Part shown: piece by piece, positions 23,969-31,664 of the stretch
Position numbering within the stretch: the stretch's first letter is position 1
Layout of the letters: each line of letters begins with the position of its first letter
DNA from: CAZDDI01 sp964504195
GTDB taxonomy: Bacteria > Chloroflexota > Anaerolineae > B4-G1 > SLSP01
NCBI GenBank assembly: GCA_964504195.1
Contig: CAZDDI010000013.1
Location: forward strand, 21,288-85,287
Length of the DNA: 64,000 nucleotides
Direction of reading: 5' to 3'
The notes under the pieces: generated by a model
Told to the model about the DNA's origin: nothing
The model's input: only the letters and a program-made list of their open reading frames with translations
Databases searched by the model: none
Translations under genes and position numbers: made by a program

Positions 23969-24237
23969 ACACGACTCCCGGTGGTAGCCTCATCTAAGTC
24001 GAAGAAAAATTGCCAATACTTGAAGCGGCGTTGCGGCAGACAACGCCAACCAGCCTGCTGCACCCAAGCCGCTAAACGCTCTCTTGTATAACGCGCAAAC
24101 AGCCAGCGTAATTCCGGCACATCCCCCCAGGCCAACGCTCGCTCGATTACAATAAACGCATCACGTTCTGGATCGAGATTCTCGAAAACATACTCCTGAA
24201 AGTAAGGCTTCAATGTAACTGGGATGGATTCTGGCAT
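23956..24237 (-). CDS. Putative antitoxin partner of the AbiEii-like gene (DUF6922-like)
   Basis: The 93-residue protein contains LRWLFARYTRERLAAWV and GWRCLPQRRFKYW, a pattern resembling small proteins encoded directly before AbiEii-like nucleotidyltransferases. AGGAGG lies just before the ATG, and the 3' end overlaps the toxin frame by 13 bases, consistent with coupled expression. Antitoxin function is inferred only from position and size. With the toxin frame broken, the pair may be decaying. Confidence 0.65.
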   Translation of the reverse strand: MPESIPVTLKPYFQEYVFENLDPERDAFIVIERALAWGDVPELRWLFARYTRERLAAWVQQAGWRCLPQRRFKYWQFFFDLDEATTGSRVWPH

Positions 24238-24255
24238 CTTGCCTCCTGCGATTAG

Positions 24256-26598
24256 CTACCCGCCCGCAAACTGCGCCCGCAGCACGCCCCGCCGCTTCAA
24301 TGTGCAGGTTATCGCCCAGATACCTGGGGCAATGGCGCGCACGGCCTCCGGCGGCAACAGCACATCATCCAACCAGACCCCTGTGGGCCGCGCGGGTAAG
24401 GCCAACCAGACCTCTCCCTGCGCCACCCGCCCAATCTCTAACGCAAGCGAGACTACATCAGCTGTCACCTTCCAGTCTGTAACCTCGCCGCCCTGCGAAA
24501 TGTGAAATGTCGTAGCGACCAGATGCGGCCCTGGCTCGATGGGACGAATGCTAAGCAGCACGCCGCCGTGTGCGGGCAGGTTGAACGTGGGAATCGGCGC
24601 TCCCAGTGGTAGCTCGTAATAGCGCCGCGCCCAAAAATCTACAACATGATAGGCTCGCGCAAAGCTCAAATCGGGCAGGTCACGGGGCAGCGCACGCGCC
24701 GCCGACTGCTCCTGCCAATTGAACAGCCCCACCAGCCGCCAACGCCCCCACGCGCGCGCCATGGGCACAGTGACCACCTCCGGCAATGGCCGCTGGAAGA
24801 GCTCCAACGTATCCATACCATCCGTGAACGATGGTAGCAACGCCTCGGCAATGCGCCGACGCTCCGGTGATAGCTGCGGCAGCGCATCAGAAAGAGCCAC
24901 CACCCCGCCGTTCAATCCAATGAGCGTGGCCTGCGCCAGCACTTCGGCCTCAGTCAACGCCGTATCCGTATCGCGCATCAACAACGTATCGGGATCGTTA
25001 ATCCACCAGCGCCCGTGCATCCACGCGCGGGTCAGTGTATTCTGCAAACTATTGCGCAATCCAGGAGCGGTCAACTCCCCACGCACCGGCCAGACCAGCC
25101 CTCGGAAATTCGGCAGCCAATGCGGGCCGGTATCCGCCCCGATGCGCATCGCATCCACCAGGCCCAGCGACGGCCCTAGCGGCGCACCGCAACCCAACAG
25201 ATACGTTTCCGCGCCGGCTGCCTCACGGATAATATCCAATCCATGCCGATAAGCCTGGGCACGGGTGAAGCGCGGATTGTGGTGAACGCCTGGCAACGCA
25301 CCGGCGTAAAGATAATCCAGTTTGAGATAGCGGTACCCCCACGTCTCCACCGCCGTCTGCGTGAGCGCGCGCAAGTGTTCCTCTACGCCAGGATGGGTGA
25401 GATCGAGCGCCTGCGCCAGGAATGTACCTGCCAGGCCCGCGCTCACGGGGCGGCCCCGGTGGTTGCGCAAGATCCAGTCAGGATGCTCGCGCGCCACCTG
25501 CGAGCGCGGGTGAACAGTGAACGGCGCGAGCCACAGGCCCGGCGTAAAGCCGGAACCACTGATGCGCGCGGCCAACCAATCAAGTGCGTGCGGAAAACGA
25601 GCATTGCGCTCGGTCCAATCGCCCCACACGGCCTCGAAACCTTGATCCAGCTGAATGACTTCCAACGGCAAAGAATCGGAGAGCAACGCAGCAGAGGCCA
25701 GGTTTTCGATGACAGCAGATTCGCTTACCTTATCACCGTACATATACCACGAGCACCAGCCCGGCGGGGCCGGGCGAGGCGTAGGCAACGCCATCTGCCG
25801 CGTTACAGTATAGACATACTGCGCCAGTGGGTCCGGAAGTGGCAACGGGACCCACTCCAAATAGAACCATTCGGAATAGCACGCATCGCCCGGCTCCAGG
25901 GGAATATCATCCGTCTGCGATTGCAAAAGCAAACTGAGTCGCCCCGGGCGCAAATCAGCGCGGAGCTGCACGAACTGCTCAGCCAGCGATGCCCCCCCGG
26001 CTACCAACGCCTCGCGTGCAGTGATGATAGCGCCCACAGTGTTGCTCCAAAAGCGACCAGGGCGTGTGTGCCAGGGCGTGCGCGCATTTTTGGCGAACGG
26101 GCCAACAAAGGGGATTAACCAGGGCGCGGGGCGATAGCCCTTACTCTCGGCAGGCATAAAACCCGCTGGCGACCAGGATTGCCACCCCGACCCGTAAAAA
26201 CCGCTGGGCGTGTCCAACGGTCTAAGACCCTGCGGCACAGTACGGATATAGAGATGCTCCAGCGTAAGCGGGACCGCGCCGCTATTGGTGACTTTGAGAC
26301 GCATCAAAACGAAAGGCCGAGCGGGATACAGCCGCACCTGCCAGGCCAAATCCACCTGCTGGCGCAGCTCAAAGTTGAGTACAATGGCCTCACCACTGCC
26401 GTGCGCGTCTTCCACACGCACCGGCTCCTCACGCAGACGTTTGAAATCAGCGGTAGTAGGCCGGAACCGCTTACCCTCACGCCAGGCATCAAAACCGGCC
26501 TGCAAACCCAACGTGCGCCCAGGGCTTTCTAACCAGAGAACGCCCTGGGACGACTCCCAACGCACATCAAAGGAAGGACTTTCCAGGAGAATGGCCAT
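24256..26598 (-). CDS. GH36 family alpha-galactosidase-like glycosidase
   Basis: The 780-residue protein has an N-terminal beta-sandwich (about 1-280), a (beta/alpha)8 catalytic barrel (about 290-620) and a C-terminal beta domain. The nucleophile lies in YLKLDYLY (D428) and the acid/base in RIGADTG (D489), the expected GH36 spacing. WCSWYMYGDKVSE and GLWLAPF are further barrel motifs. No signal peptide is seen, so it acts in the cytosol on imported galactosides or related alpha-linked sugars. It starts immediately after the Rieske oxygenase stop codon, suggesting cotranscription, but no transporter or sugar operon accompanies it. Confidence 0.9.
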   Translation of the reverse strand: MAILLESPSFDVRWESSQGVLWLESPGRTLGLQAGFDAWREGKRFRPTTADFKRLREEPVRVEDAHGSGEAIVLNFELRQQVDLAWQVRLYPARPFVLMRLKVTNSGAVPLTLEHLYIRTVPQGLRPLDTPSGFYGSGWQSWSPAGFMPAESKGYRPAPWLIPFVGPFAKNARTPWHTRPGRFWSNTVGAIITAREALVAGGASLAEQFVQLRADLRPGRLSLLLQSQTDDIPLEPGDACYSEWFYLEWVPLPLPDPLAQYVYTVTRQMALPTPRPAPPGWCSWYMYGDKVSESAVIENLASAALLSDSLPLEVIQLDQGFEAVWGDWTERNARFPHALDWLAARISGSGFTPGLWLAPFTVHPRSQVAREHPDWILRNHRGRPVSAGLAGTFLAQALDLTHPGVEEHLRALTQTAVETWGYRYLKLDYLYAGALPGVHHNPRFTRAQAYRHGLDIIREAAGAETYLLGCGAPLGPSLGLVDAMRIGADTGPHWLPNFRGLVWPVRGELTAPGLRNSLQNTLTRAWMHGRWWINDPDTLLMRDTDTALTEAEVLAQATLIGLNGGVVALSDALPQLSPERRRIAEALLPSFTDGMDTLELFQRPLPEVVTVPMARAWGRWRLVGLFNWQEQSAARALPRDLPDLSFARAYHVVDFWARRYYELPLGAPIPTFNLPAHGGVLLSIRPIEPGPHLVATTFHISQGGEVTDWKVTADVVSLALEIGRVAQGEVWLALPARPTGVWLDDVLLPPEAVRAIAPGIWAITCTLKRRGVLRAQFAGG

Positions 26599-27588
26599 CT
26601 ACACCGTAAGCGCAGGAAGCGCCTGCTCCATCAAAGTTTGCCGACGGCGGCGATATTCCACAATCGGGCGGTCACCCTGGATGAGGGCCTCATCCCCACG
26701 TAACGCGCTCAGCTTAGGCTGCTGCGTGTTGACGATCCGCCGATCTTGATGGGCTACATAGACATTGAACGGCATCGCCAGCGCATTGACCAACTCCCGC
26801 AACACCGCAACGCGCATGAAGCGCTGATAGAAGCGCAAATATAGCAGCGTGTGGGCCTCATCCACTGGCACAAACGCTGCCAAGACACGCACATCATCGC
26901 TAATGTAGTTTTGCCACAAGTTGGGGAACTGAAATTCCAGATGAAACGTAGGGTACGGTTCGGCAATCTCGTCCGGTTTGCACGGTGGCTGACCGCGATC
27001 CACATCATTGAAGACATACACCCGGAAGGCATCTTCGCCCTGCCACTTAACCACTGGGCCGTTGACCAAAGCACGATTGCCCCGCCCGATGGTATTGTAA
27101 TGCACGAACGGCAGATGCACCACATCCAGCTGATTCTCGATCACGCGAGAGTAGTGCGTATCCCAGGGATCGCGCGCAGAGCCATAGGTGAAATCGGGTG
27201 TGATGTCCTCGAAAAAGCGCGGCGGCGTCAAAACGGCAGACGGCGCATCGCCCCACCAAATCCAGATGAAACCGTGCGCCTCATAGGTGGGATAGTGATG
27301 CACCTTGAAGCGCTCCGGGATGGGCGCAACTTTGCCGTTGGCGGGAATCAGCGTGCAACGTCCGGACATATCGTAGCGGAAGCCGTGAAAGGGGCATTGC
27401 AGCGCGCCCTCCGCCACCACGCCCTTGCTAAGCGCCGCGCCACGATGGGCGCACAGATCGCGCAGGCAGCTCACCTTGCCCGCCGCATCGCGCCAGAAGA
27501 CCAGCTTCTCACCCATGCGCGTCACGCCTACAGGATTGGTTTTCACTTGAGCAGAATCTAAGACAACGTACCACTGATTAGAGATCAC
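26599..27588 (-). CDS. Rieske non-heme iron oxygenase, alpha-subunit-like
   Basis: The 329-residue protein has an N-terminal Rieske [2Fe-2S] domain with C46-x-H48 and C65-x2-H68. The catalytic domain has mononuclear-iron ligands in ENQLDVVHLPFVH (H158, H163). The layout matches single-component Rieske oxygenases such as demethylases and the pheophorbide/choline-type enzymes. An electron donor is not encoded next door. It directly precedes the GH36 gene with no spacer. The substrate is unknown. Hydroxylation or demethylation of an aromatic or membrane-derived compound is the general expectation. Confidence 0.92.
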   Translation of the reverse strand: MISNQWYVVLDSAQVKTNPVGVTRMGEKLVFWRDAAGKVSCLRDLCAHRGAALSKGVVAEGALQCPFHGFRYDMSGRCTLIPANGKVAPIPERFKVHHYPTYEAHGFIWIWWGDAPSAVLTPPRFFEDITPDFTYGSARDPWDTHYSRVIENQLDVVHLPFVHYNTIGRGNRALVNGPVVKWQGEDAFRVYVFNDVDRGQPPCKPDEIAEPYPTFHLEFQFPNLWQNYISDDVRVLAAFVPVDEAHTLLYLRFYQRFMRVAVLRELVNALAMPFNVYVAHQDRRIVNTQQPKLSALRGDEALIQGDRPIVEYRRRRQTLMEQALPALTV

Positions 27589-27631
27589 GGTTATGCCTCT
27601 TACGATGTATGTTTTTTAAGAGTGAGATTTC

Positions 27632-27684
27632 ACCACAGAGAACACGGAGAGTTTTTTTGATTTTTTCTCCGTGTTCTTCGTGGT
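27632..27684 (-). terminator. CCACAGAGAACACGG inverted repeat, likely terminator
   Basis: ACCACAGAGAACACGGAGA (27632-27650) and TCTCCGTGTTCTTCGTGGT (27666-27684) pair with one mismatch around a T/A-rich loop. It follows the FTR-rubredoxin gene on the minus strand. This word family is widespread in environmental bacterial genomes as an intergenic repeat. Confidence 0.6.
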
Positions 27685-27700
27685 AAAAATAGGTCTGATG

Positions 27701-28219
27701 TTACGCGAATCGCTCGAAGCGATCTTTATCCGCTTTGCAGACAGGGCACTTGAGCGGCGGCTGCGGACGCGCGCACAGATAGCCGCACACCTTGCAACGC
27801 CAGACCGGGATGCCACTGCGCGTGAATCCGACAAATTCTTCCTCGTGTTCCGCCTCTTCATAGGCGCGCTCTTCGGCTGGTAAGCGCCGCTCCGGGATGG
27901 GTTGGAGCTCCTGCACGCCGTCGCGCACGGCATCGGATACATAGAGCGCGCAATAGCACGCACCAAACTCGTCGAGATCGGGATCACGGTAATCGCATGG
28001 GCAAATGATGTCGAGGTCTTGCTCGCGCACGCCTGCCGCCAACCGGCAAGGGCAAGCCCAATAGCCATAACGTTCCTCGTTGATTAGCAACCCTTCAACA
28101 AGACCCTGCGTGAAAGGCACATCCGGGTTGAGATTATATCCCCCGGCCTTCGCCTCCTTATCCAACCGCGCGTGCAGCGTCGCGATACGCTCCTGCGAAA
28201 TCTCCGGGCGCGTACTCAT
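27701..28219 (-). CDS. Ferredoxin:thioredoxin reductase catalytic chain fused to rubredoxin
   Basis: Residues 1-110 are an FTR catalytic subunit with the six-cysteine pattern CPC (56, 58), CPC (73, 75) and CYC (88, 90), which binds a [4Fe-4S] cluster next to the redox disulfide. An acidic linker follows. Residues 139-172 are a rubredoxin-like domain with C142-x2-C145 and C158-x2-C161. The fusion could pass single electrons from rubredoxin iron to the cluster and on to a disulfide in a thioredoxin or glutaredoxin. Its start overlaps the stop of the glutaredoxin gene by four bases (ATGA), so the two proteins are likely partners. Confidence 0.93.
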   Translation of the reverse strand: MSTRPEISQERIATLHARLDKEAKAGGYNLNPDVPFTQGLVEGLLINEERYGYWACPCRLAAGVREQDLDIICPCDYRDPDLDEFGACYCALYVSDAVRDGVQELQPIPERRLPAEERAYEEAEHEEEFVGFTRSGIPVWRCKVCGYLCARPQPPLKCPVCKADKDRFERFA

Positions 28220-28506
28220 AGGCCCAACGCCTCCTTGATGTCGTCCGTCTTTGCACCCACAATGCAGACCTTGTCATCAATGACCAGCGTCGGGAAAGAA
28301 ACCCGCGAGTTCCAGGTACGCACCTGCTCGCGCGCGGCCTCCAATTCATCGCCTTCCAGTAAATCCAGATAGACGTAATCGAATGCGATGCCTTCGGCTT
28401 CGAGAAATTCACGTGTCTTGCGACACCAAATACAGGTGGAGAGCGCATAAAGCGTCACCTGATGATCATTGTGTATTCCCTCGACATGTCCGTGCGCTTC
28501 TGCCAT
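28216..28506 (-). CDS. Glutaredoxin-like protein
   Basis: The 96-residue thioredoxin-fold protein has the active site C25-I-W-C28 and the cis-proline segment [10 protein letters not shown]. The ATG at 28506 is chosen for the AAGGAGG immediately upstream; an in-frame extension to 28560 is unsupported. It overlaps the FTR-rubredoxin start by four bases. I infer that the fusion protein reduces this glutaredoxin in place of glutathione, since no glutathione genes are visible, but that is not shown. Confidence 0.9.
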   Translation of the reverse strand: MAEAHGHVEGIHNDHQVTLYALSTCIWCRKTREFLEAEGIAFDYVYLDLLEGDELEAAREQVRTWNSRVSFPTLVIDDKVCIVGAKTDDIKEALGL

Positions 28507-28587
28507 GTCAACCTCCTTGGTGAATTGCCCTGAGTCTAGCACGTCCTTGCTAAAAAGCAATCGGCAGGACGGGCAAACAACGATGGC

Positions 28588-28636
28588 TTGACAAGTCCTG
28601 CCCTTATGTTAATATATGAGCGATTACTCATATATT
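28588..28636 (+). promoter_or_regulatory. ArsR/SmtB operator overlapping its promoter
   Basis: TTGACA (28588-28593) and TAATAT (28610-28615) are 16 bases apart. A perfect inverted repeat, AATATATGAG (28611-28620), 6-base spacer, CTCATATATT (28627-28636), covers the -10 and start site, the classic layout for repression by a metal-sensing SmtB/ArsR dimer. Confidence 0.85.
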
Positions 28637-28646
28637 AGGAGATACC

Positions 28647-28982
28647 ATGTCTAAGCCACCAACCTGCCACCATTCCCATCCACCAGGGGAACAATCGCTC
28701 GACACGGAGACGGCGGAGCGTGTAGCGGCGCTTTTCAAAGCCCTGAGCGATCCCACCCGCGTGCGAATCATCGCCGCGCTGGCAGAGGACGAACGCTGTG
28801 TCTACGACCTGGCGACGGCTCTGGAAATGACCCACTCGGCGATTTCCCACCAGTTGCGCACGTTACGCGCCCTGCGCGTCGTGCGAGCGCGCAAAGAGGG
28901 GCGGCACGTCTTCTACGCGCTCGATGATGAGCACATCCGCGACCTGTTCTTGCAAGGTCTGGAACACGCGCGGCATACCTGA
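28647..28982 (+). CDS. ArsR/SmtB-family metal-responsive repressor
   Basis: The 111-residue winged-helix repressor has a His/Cys-rich N-terminus (CHHSH near 7-11), the recognition helix THSAISHQLRTL, and a possible alpha3 Cys51. In the last helix the pattern D94-x-H96 and H107-x2-H110 matches the alpha5 zinc site of SmtB/ZiaR-type proteins. A palindromic operator overlaps its promoter, and a metal-exporting ATPase gene follows, so zinc or cadmium would release repression. AGGAGA lies 4 bases before the ATG. Confidence 0.92.
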   Translation: MSKPPTCHHSHPPGEQSLDTETAERVAALFKALSDPTRVRIIAALAEDERCVYDLATALEMTHSAISHQLRTLRALRVVRARKEGRHVFYALDDEHIRDLFLQGLEHARHT

Positions 28983-29021
28983 TTGCGCCTTTTCACACTT
29001 TCACTTCTCTGGAGGTAAAAC

Positions 29022-31205
29022 TTGCTCGACACACACACTTACAAAATCGCCGGATTGGCCTGCTCAGATTGCGCCGGACGCATTGAAGCGCAAGTACGCC
29101 GTCTCGATGGCGTGCAAACCTGCACGGTAGATACCGCCACAGGCTTCCTCACCGTACAATTGGCTGTCCCAGAGTTCGATATTACCCCCATCGCACGCAT
29201 TGTGGCAGAAACGGGGCACACTCTGGCTGTTGAGCGCACCCGCATGAGCACGCCGCAAGGCAACGCACTTGTGACCTTCTTCCGCTTCCTGCTCTCGCGC
29301 ACCGAAACGCTATTAACCGCCATCGCCGGCGGACTGGCATTGCTGGGGCTGGCATTGGCGGTTCTCGACACACCCACCCCAGCAACCACCGTGCTCTTCG
29401 CGCTGGCGATCCTTACCGGTGGCATCCCAGTCTTCCGCCAGGCCCGCAACGAGGTGCTACGCGCCCGCATGTTGGGGATCAATACCCTCATGGTAATTGC
29501 CGTGACTGGCGCGATGCTCATCGGGGAGTGGGGCGAGGCGGCTATCGTGGTGGTGCTCTTCTCCCTGGGCGAGGCGCTGGAAAGCTACGCCACCGAACGG
29601 GCCAGGGGCGCACTGGAGAGTCTGCTCGATCTCGCACCGCCAACGGCGTTGGTATTGCAACCCGATGGGGCAACCCTAGCCACGCTGGTCGAAGCCATCG
29701 CTATCGGCGCGCGGGTGCTCGTGCGCCCTGGCGATAGCGTTGCGGTGGATGGAGTCGTACGCGCCGGGCACAGCGCCGTGGATCAGGCGGCCATCACTGG
29801 AGAAAGTATCCCGGTGGATAAAACCATCGGCGATGAAGTGTTCGCTGGCACAGTCAACACCTTCGGCGCGCTAGAAGTCGAAGTGACGCGCCGCGCCGAG
29901 GATAACACTCTCAATCGCATGGTCGCCCTAGTGCAAGAGGCGCAATCCCGGCAGGCACCGGTGCAGCGCTTTGTAGATCGTTTCGCGCGGGTATACACTC
30001 CCGCCGTGACTGTGATAGCGGCATTGATCGCTGTCGGCCCGCCCCTGCTCTTCGGGCAACCCTTCTGGGGCGATACCGGCTGGCTGATGCGCGCCCTGCA
30101 ACTACTCGTCATCGCCTGCCCGTGCGCGCTGGTCATCAGCACACCGGTCAGCGTGGTGAGCGCGCTGACCCACGCGGCGCGGCGCGGCGTCCTCATCAAG
30201 GGCGGGCAGACGTTGGAGACGCTGGGCCGCGTGACCACTTTCGCCTTCGATAAGACCGGTACCCTCACCGAAGGGAAACCGATCGCCACGGATATCCTCA
30301 GCGTGTGCGAGGACATCACCTGCACCCGCAACGGCCTGCAACTGGCCGCCGCCATCGAATCGCAATCCTCGCATCCCCTAGCGCGGGCGCTGGTAGCAGA
30401 AGCCCAAGCGCAATCGCTTTCCCTGCTCCCCGCGCAAGATGTCACCATCCTCGATGGGCGTGGGGTGACGGGACTGGTCAACGGCGAACGGGTCACAGTC
30501 GCCAGCCATCCCTACTTCGACGCCACGTTGCCCCACTCCACATCCGTGTGCCGCGAAGCGGAGCGTCTGGCAGCTGCAGGCCGCTCGGTAATGCTGGTCT
30601 GCCACAACGACAGCATTTGCTCTGTCTTCGCCATGGCGGATACACCCCGCGCAGCGAGCGCGGACGTAGTCACCGCCCTGCACAAGTTAGGTGGACTGCA
30701 CACGATCATGCTAACCGGGGACGGGGCAGCCGTAGCCCAAGTAATCGCACATACCGTGGGTATGGATGAGGTGCGCGCGGGGTTGCTGCCGGAAGACAAA
30801 GTCAATGCAGTACAAGAGTTACAAGCTGCGGGAAGGAACGGCACGAACCAGGTGGTTGCCTTCGTCGGCGATGGGGTCAACGATGCACCCGCGCTGGCGC
30901 AAGCCGATGTGGGCATCGCCATGGGCGGCGCGGGATCGCATCAAGCGTTGGAGACGGCGGATGTGGTGCTCATGGGTGACGATCTGCGGCAGCTGCCCTT
31001 CATCGTGCAGCTGAGCCGCCGCACGCGGCGCACCATTCGCGCCAATATCATCTTCGCGCTGGCAGTAAAAGCCATGGTCTTCGGCCTGGCGGCGGCGGGC
31101 ATTGGCTCGTTATGGCTGGCAATCGTGGCGGATGTAGGGGCGTCGTTAGCTGTCATCCTCAACGGGATGCGGCTGCGCCAGGGCGGGAGCACTAACCCCG
31201 CTTGA
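29022..31205 (+). CDS. Heavy-metal P1B-type ATPase (Zn/Cd/Pb exporter)
   Basis: The 727-residue pump has an N-terminal HMA domain with C14-x2-C17, eight expected membrane helices and the metal-selecting CPC motif (ACPCALVIS near 366). The catalytic motifs are DKTGT near 410, the HP motif (SSHPLARA) and GDGVNDAPAL. The CPC signature with this HMA and the SmtB-type repressor upstream points to Zn(II)/Cd(II)/Pb(II) efflux rather than copper. A TTG start at 29022 follows GGAGG by 7 bases. It forms an operon with the repressor, and the thioredoxin promoter overlaps its stop codon. Confidence 0.94.
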   Translation: MLDTHTYKIAGLACSDCAGRIEAQVRRLDGVQTCTVDTATGFLTVQLAVPEFDITPIARIVAETGHTLAVERTRMSTPQGNALVTFFRFLLSRTETLLTAIAGGLALLGLALAVLDTPTPATTVLFALAILTGGIPVFRQARNEVLRARMLGINTLMVIAVTGAMLIGEWGEAAIVVVLFSLGEALESYATERARGALESLLDLAPPTALVLQPDGATLATLVEAIAIGARVLVRPGDSVAVDGVVRAGHSAVDQAAITGESIPVDKTIGDEVFAGTVNTFGALEVEVTRRAEDNTLNRMVALVQEAQSRQAPVQRFVDRFARVYTPAVTVIAALIAVGPPLLFGQPFWGDTGWLMRALQLLVIACPCALVISTPVSVVSALTHAARRGVLIKGGQTLETLGRVTTFAFDKTGTLTEGKPIATDILSVCEDITCTRNGLQLAAAIESQSSHPLARALVAEAQAQSLSLLPAQDVTILDGRGVTGLVNGERVTVASHPYFDATLPHSTSVCREAERLAAAGRSVMLVCHNDSICSVFAMADTPRAASADVVTALHKLGGLHTIMLTGDGAAVAQVIAHTVGMDEVRAGLLPEDKVNAVQELQAAGRNGTNQVVAFVGDGVNDAPALAQADVGIAMGGAGSHQALETADVVLMGDDLRQLPFIVQLSRRTRRTIRANIIFALAVKAMVFGLAAAGIGSLWLAIVADVGASLAVILNGMRLRQGGSTNPA

Positions 31206-31229
31206 CAACCCCCATCATCAAGCGATAAT
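31202..31229 (+). promoter_or_regulatory. Promoter of trxA overlapping the metal-ATPase stop
   Basis: TTGACA (31202-31207), which contains the TGA stop of the preceding gene, and GATAAT (31224-31229) are 16 bases apart. The predicted start near 31236 lies about 46 bases before the trxA ATG. Confidence 0.55.
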
Positions 31230-31281
31230 TCAAGCATCGCAAAATTCTAGCGTCCTGAAACACAACGAGGAGGGAATTGAA

Positions 31282-31605
31282 ATGGGGAATATACTCAATA
31301 TTGACGGAAGTATGTTTGAGCAAGAGGTATTACAAGCAGCCTTACCGGTGCTGGTGGATTTTTGGGCAGAGTGGTGTCCCCCGTGCCGCGCGCTTGGCCC
31401 AACCCTCGAAGAAGTTGCCGTAGAATGCGCCGGACAGCTCAAAGTTGTCAAGGTGAATGTTCAAGAGGTGCAAGACCTCCCCTCACAATTCGGCGTGATG
31501 AACATCCCCACGATGATTCTTTTCAAAAACGGGCAAGAACTTCTCCGCATGACAGGCAACCGGCCCAAGAAAGACCTGCTGCGCGAACTCACCCCGCACC
31601 TGTAG
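31282..31605 (+). CDS. trxA: Thioredoxin with WCPPC active site
   Basis: The 107-residue thioredoxin has the active site W31-C32-P33-P34-C35, where canonical thioredoxins have WCGPC, and the cis-proline segment NIPTMILF. The Pro-for-Gly change raises the expected redox potential but is found in several thioredoxin-like lineages. GAGGAGGG precedes the ATG. It could be reduced by the FTR-rubredoxin fusion encoded 3 kb away, an inference from the presence of FTR only. Confidence 0.93.
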   Translation: MGNILNIDGSMFEQEVLQAALPVLVDFWAEWCPPCRALGPTLEEVAVECAGQLKVVKVNVQEVQDLPSQFGVMNIPTMILFKNGQELLRMTGNRPKKDLLRELTPHL

Positions 31606-31629
31606 CCTGCGCGCACTTTCAAACAACCC

Positions 31630-31661
31630 ATCGCAACGCACTTCAAGAAGTGCGTTGCGAT
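31630..31661. terminator. Bidirectional hairpin between trxA and the MazG gene
   Basis: ATCGCAACGCACTT (31630-31643) and AAGTGCGTTGCGAT (31648-31661) are perfect reverse complements with a 4-base loop, followed by TTTCTT. It sits between convergent stop codons. Confidence 0.75.
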
Positions 31662-31664
31662 TTC

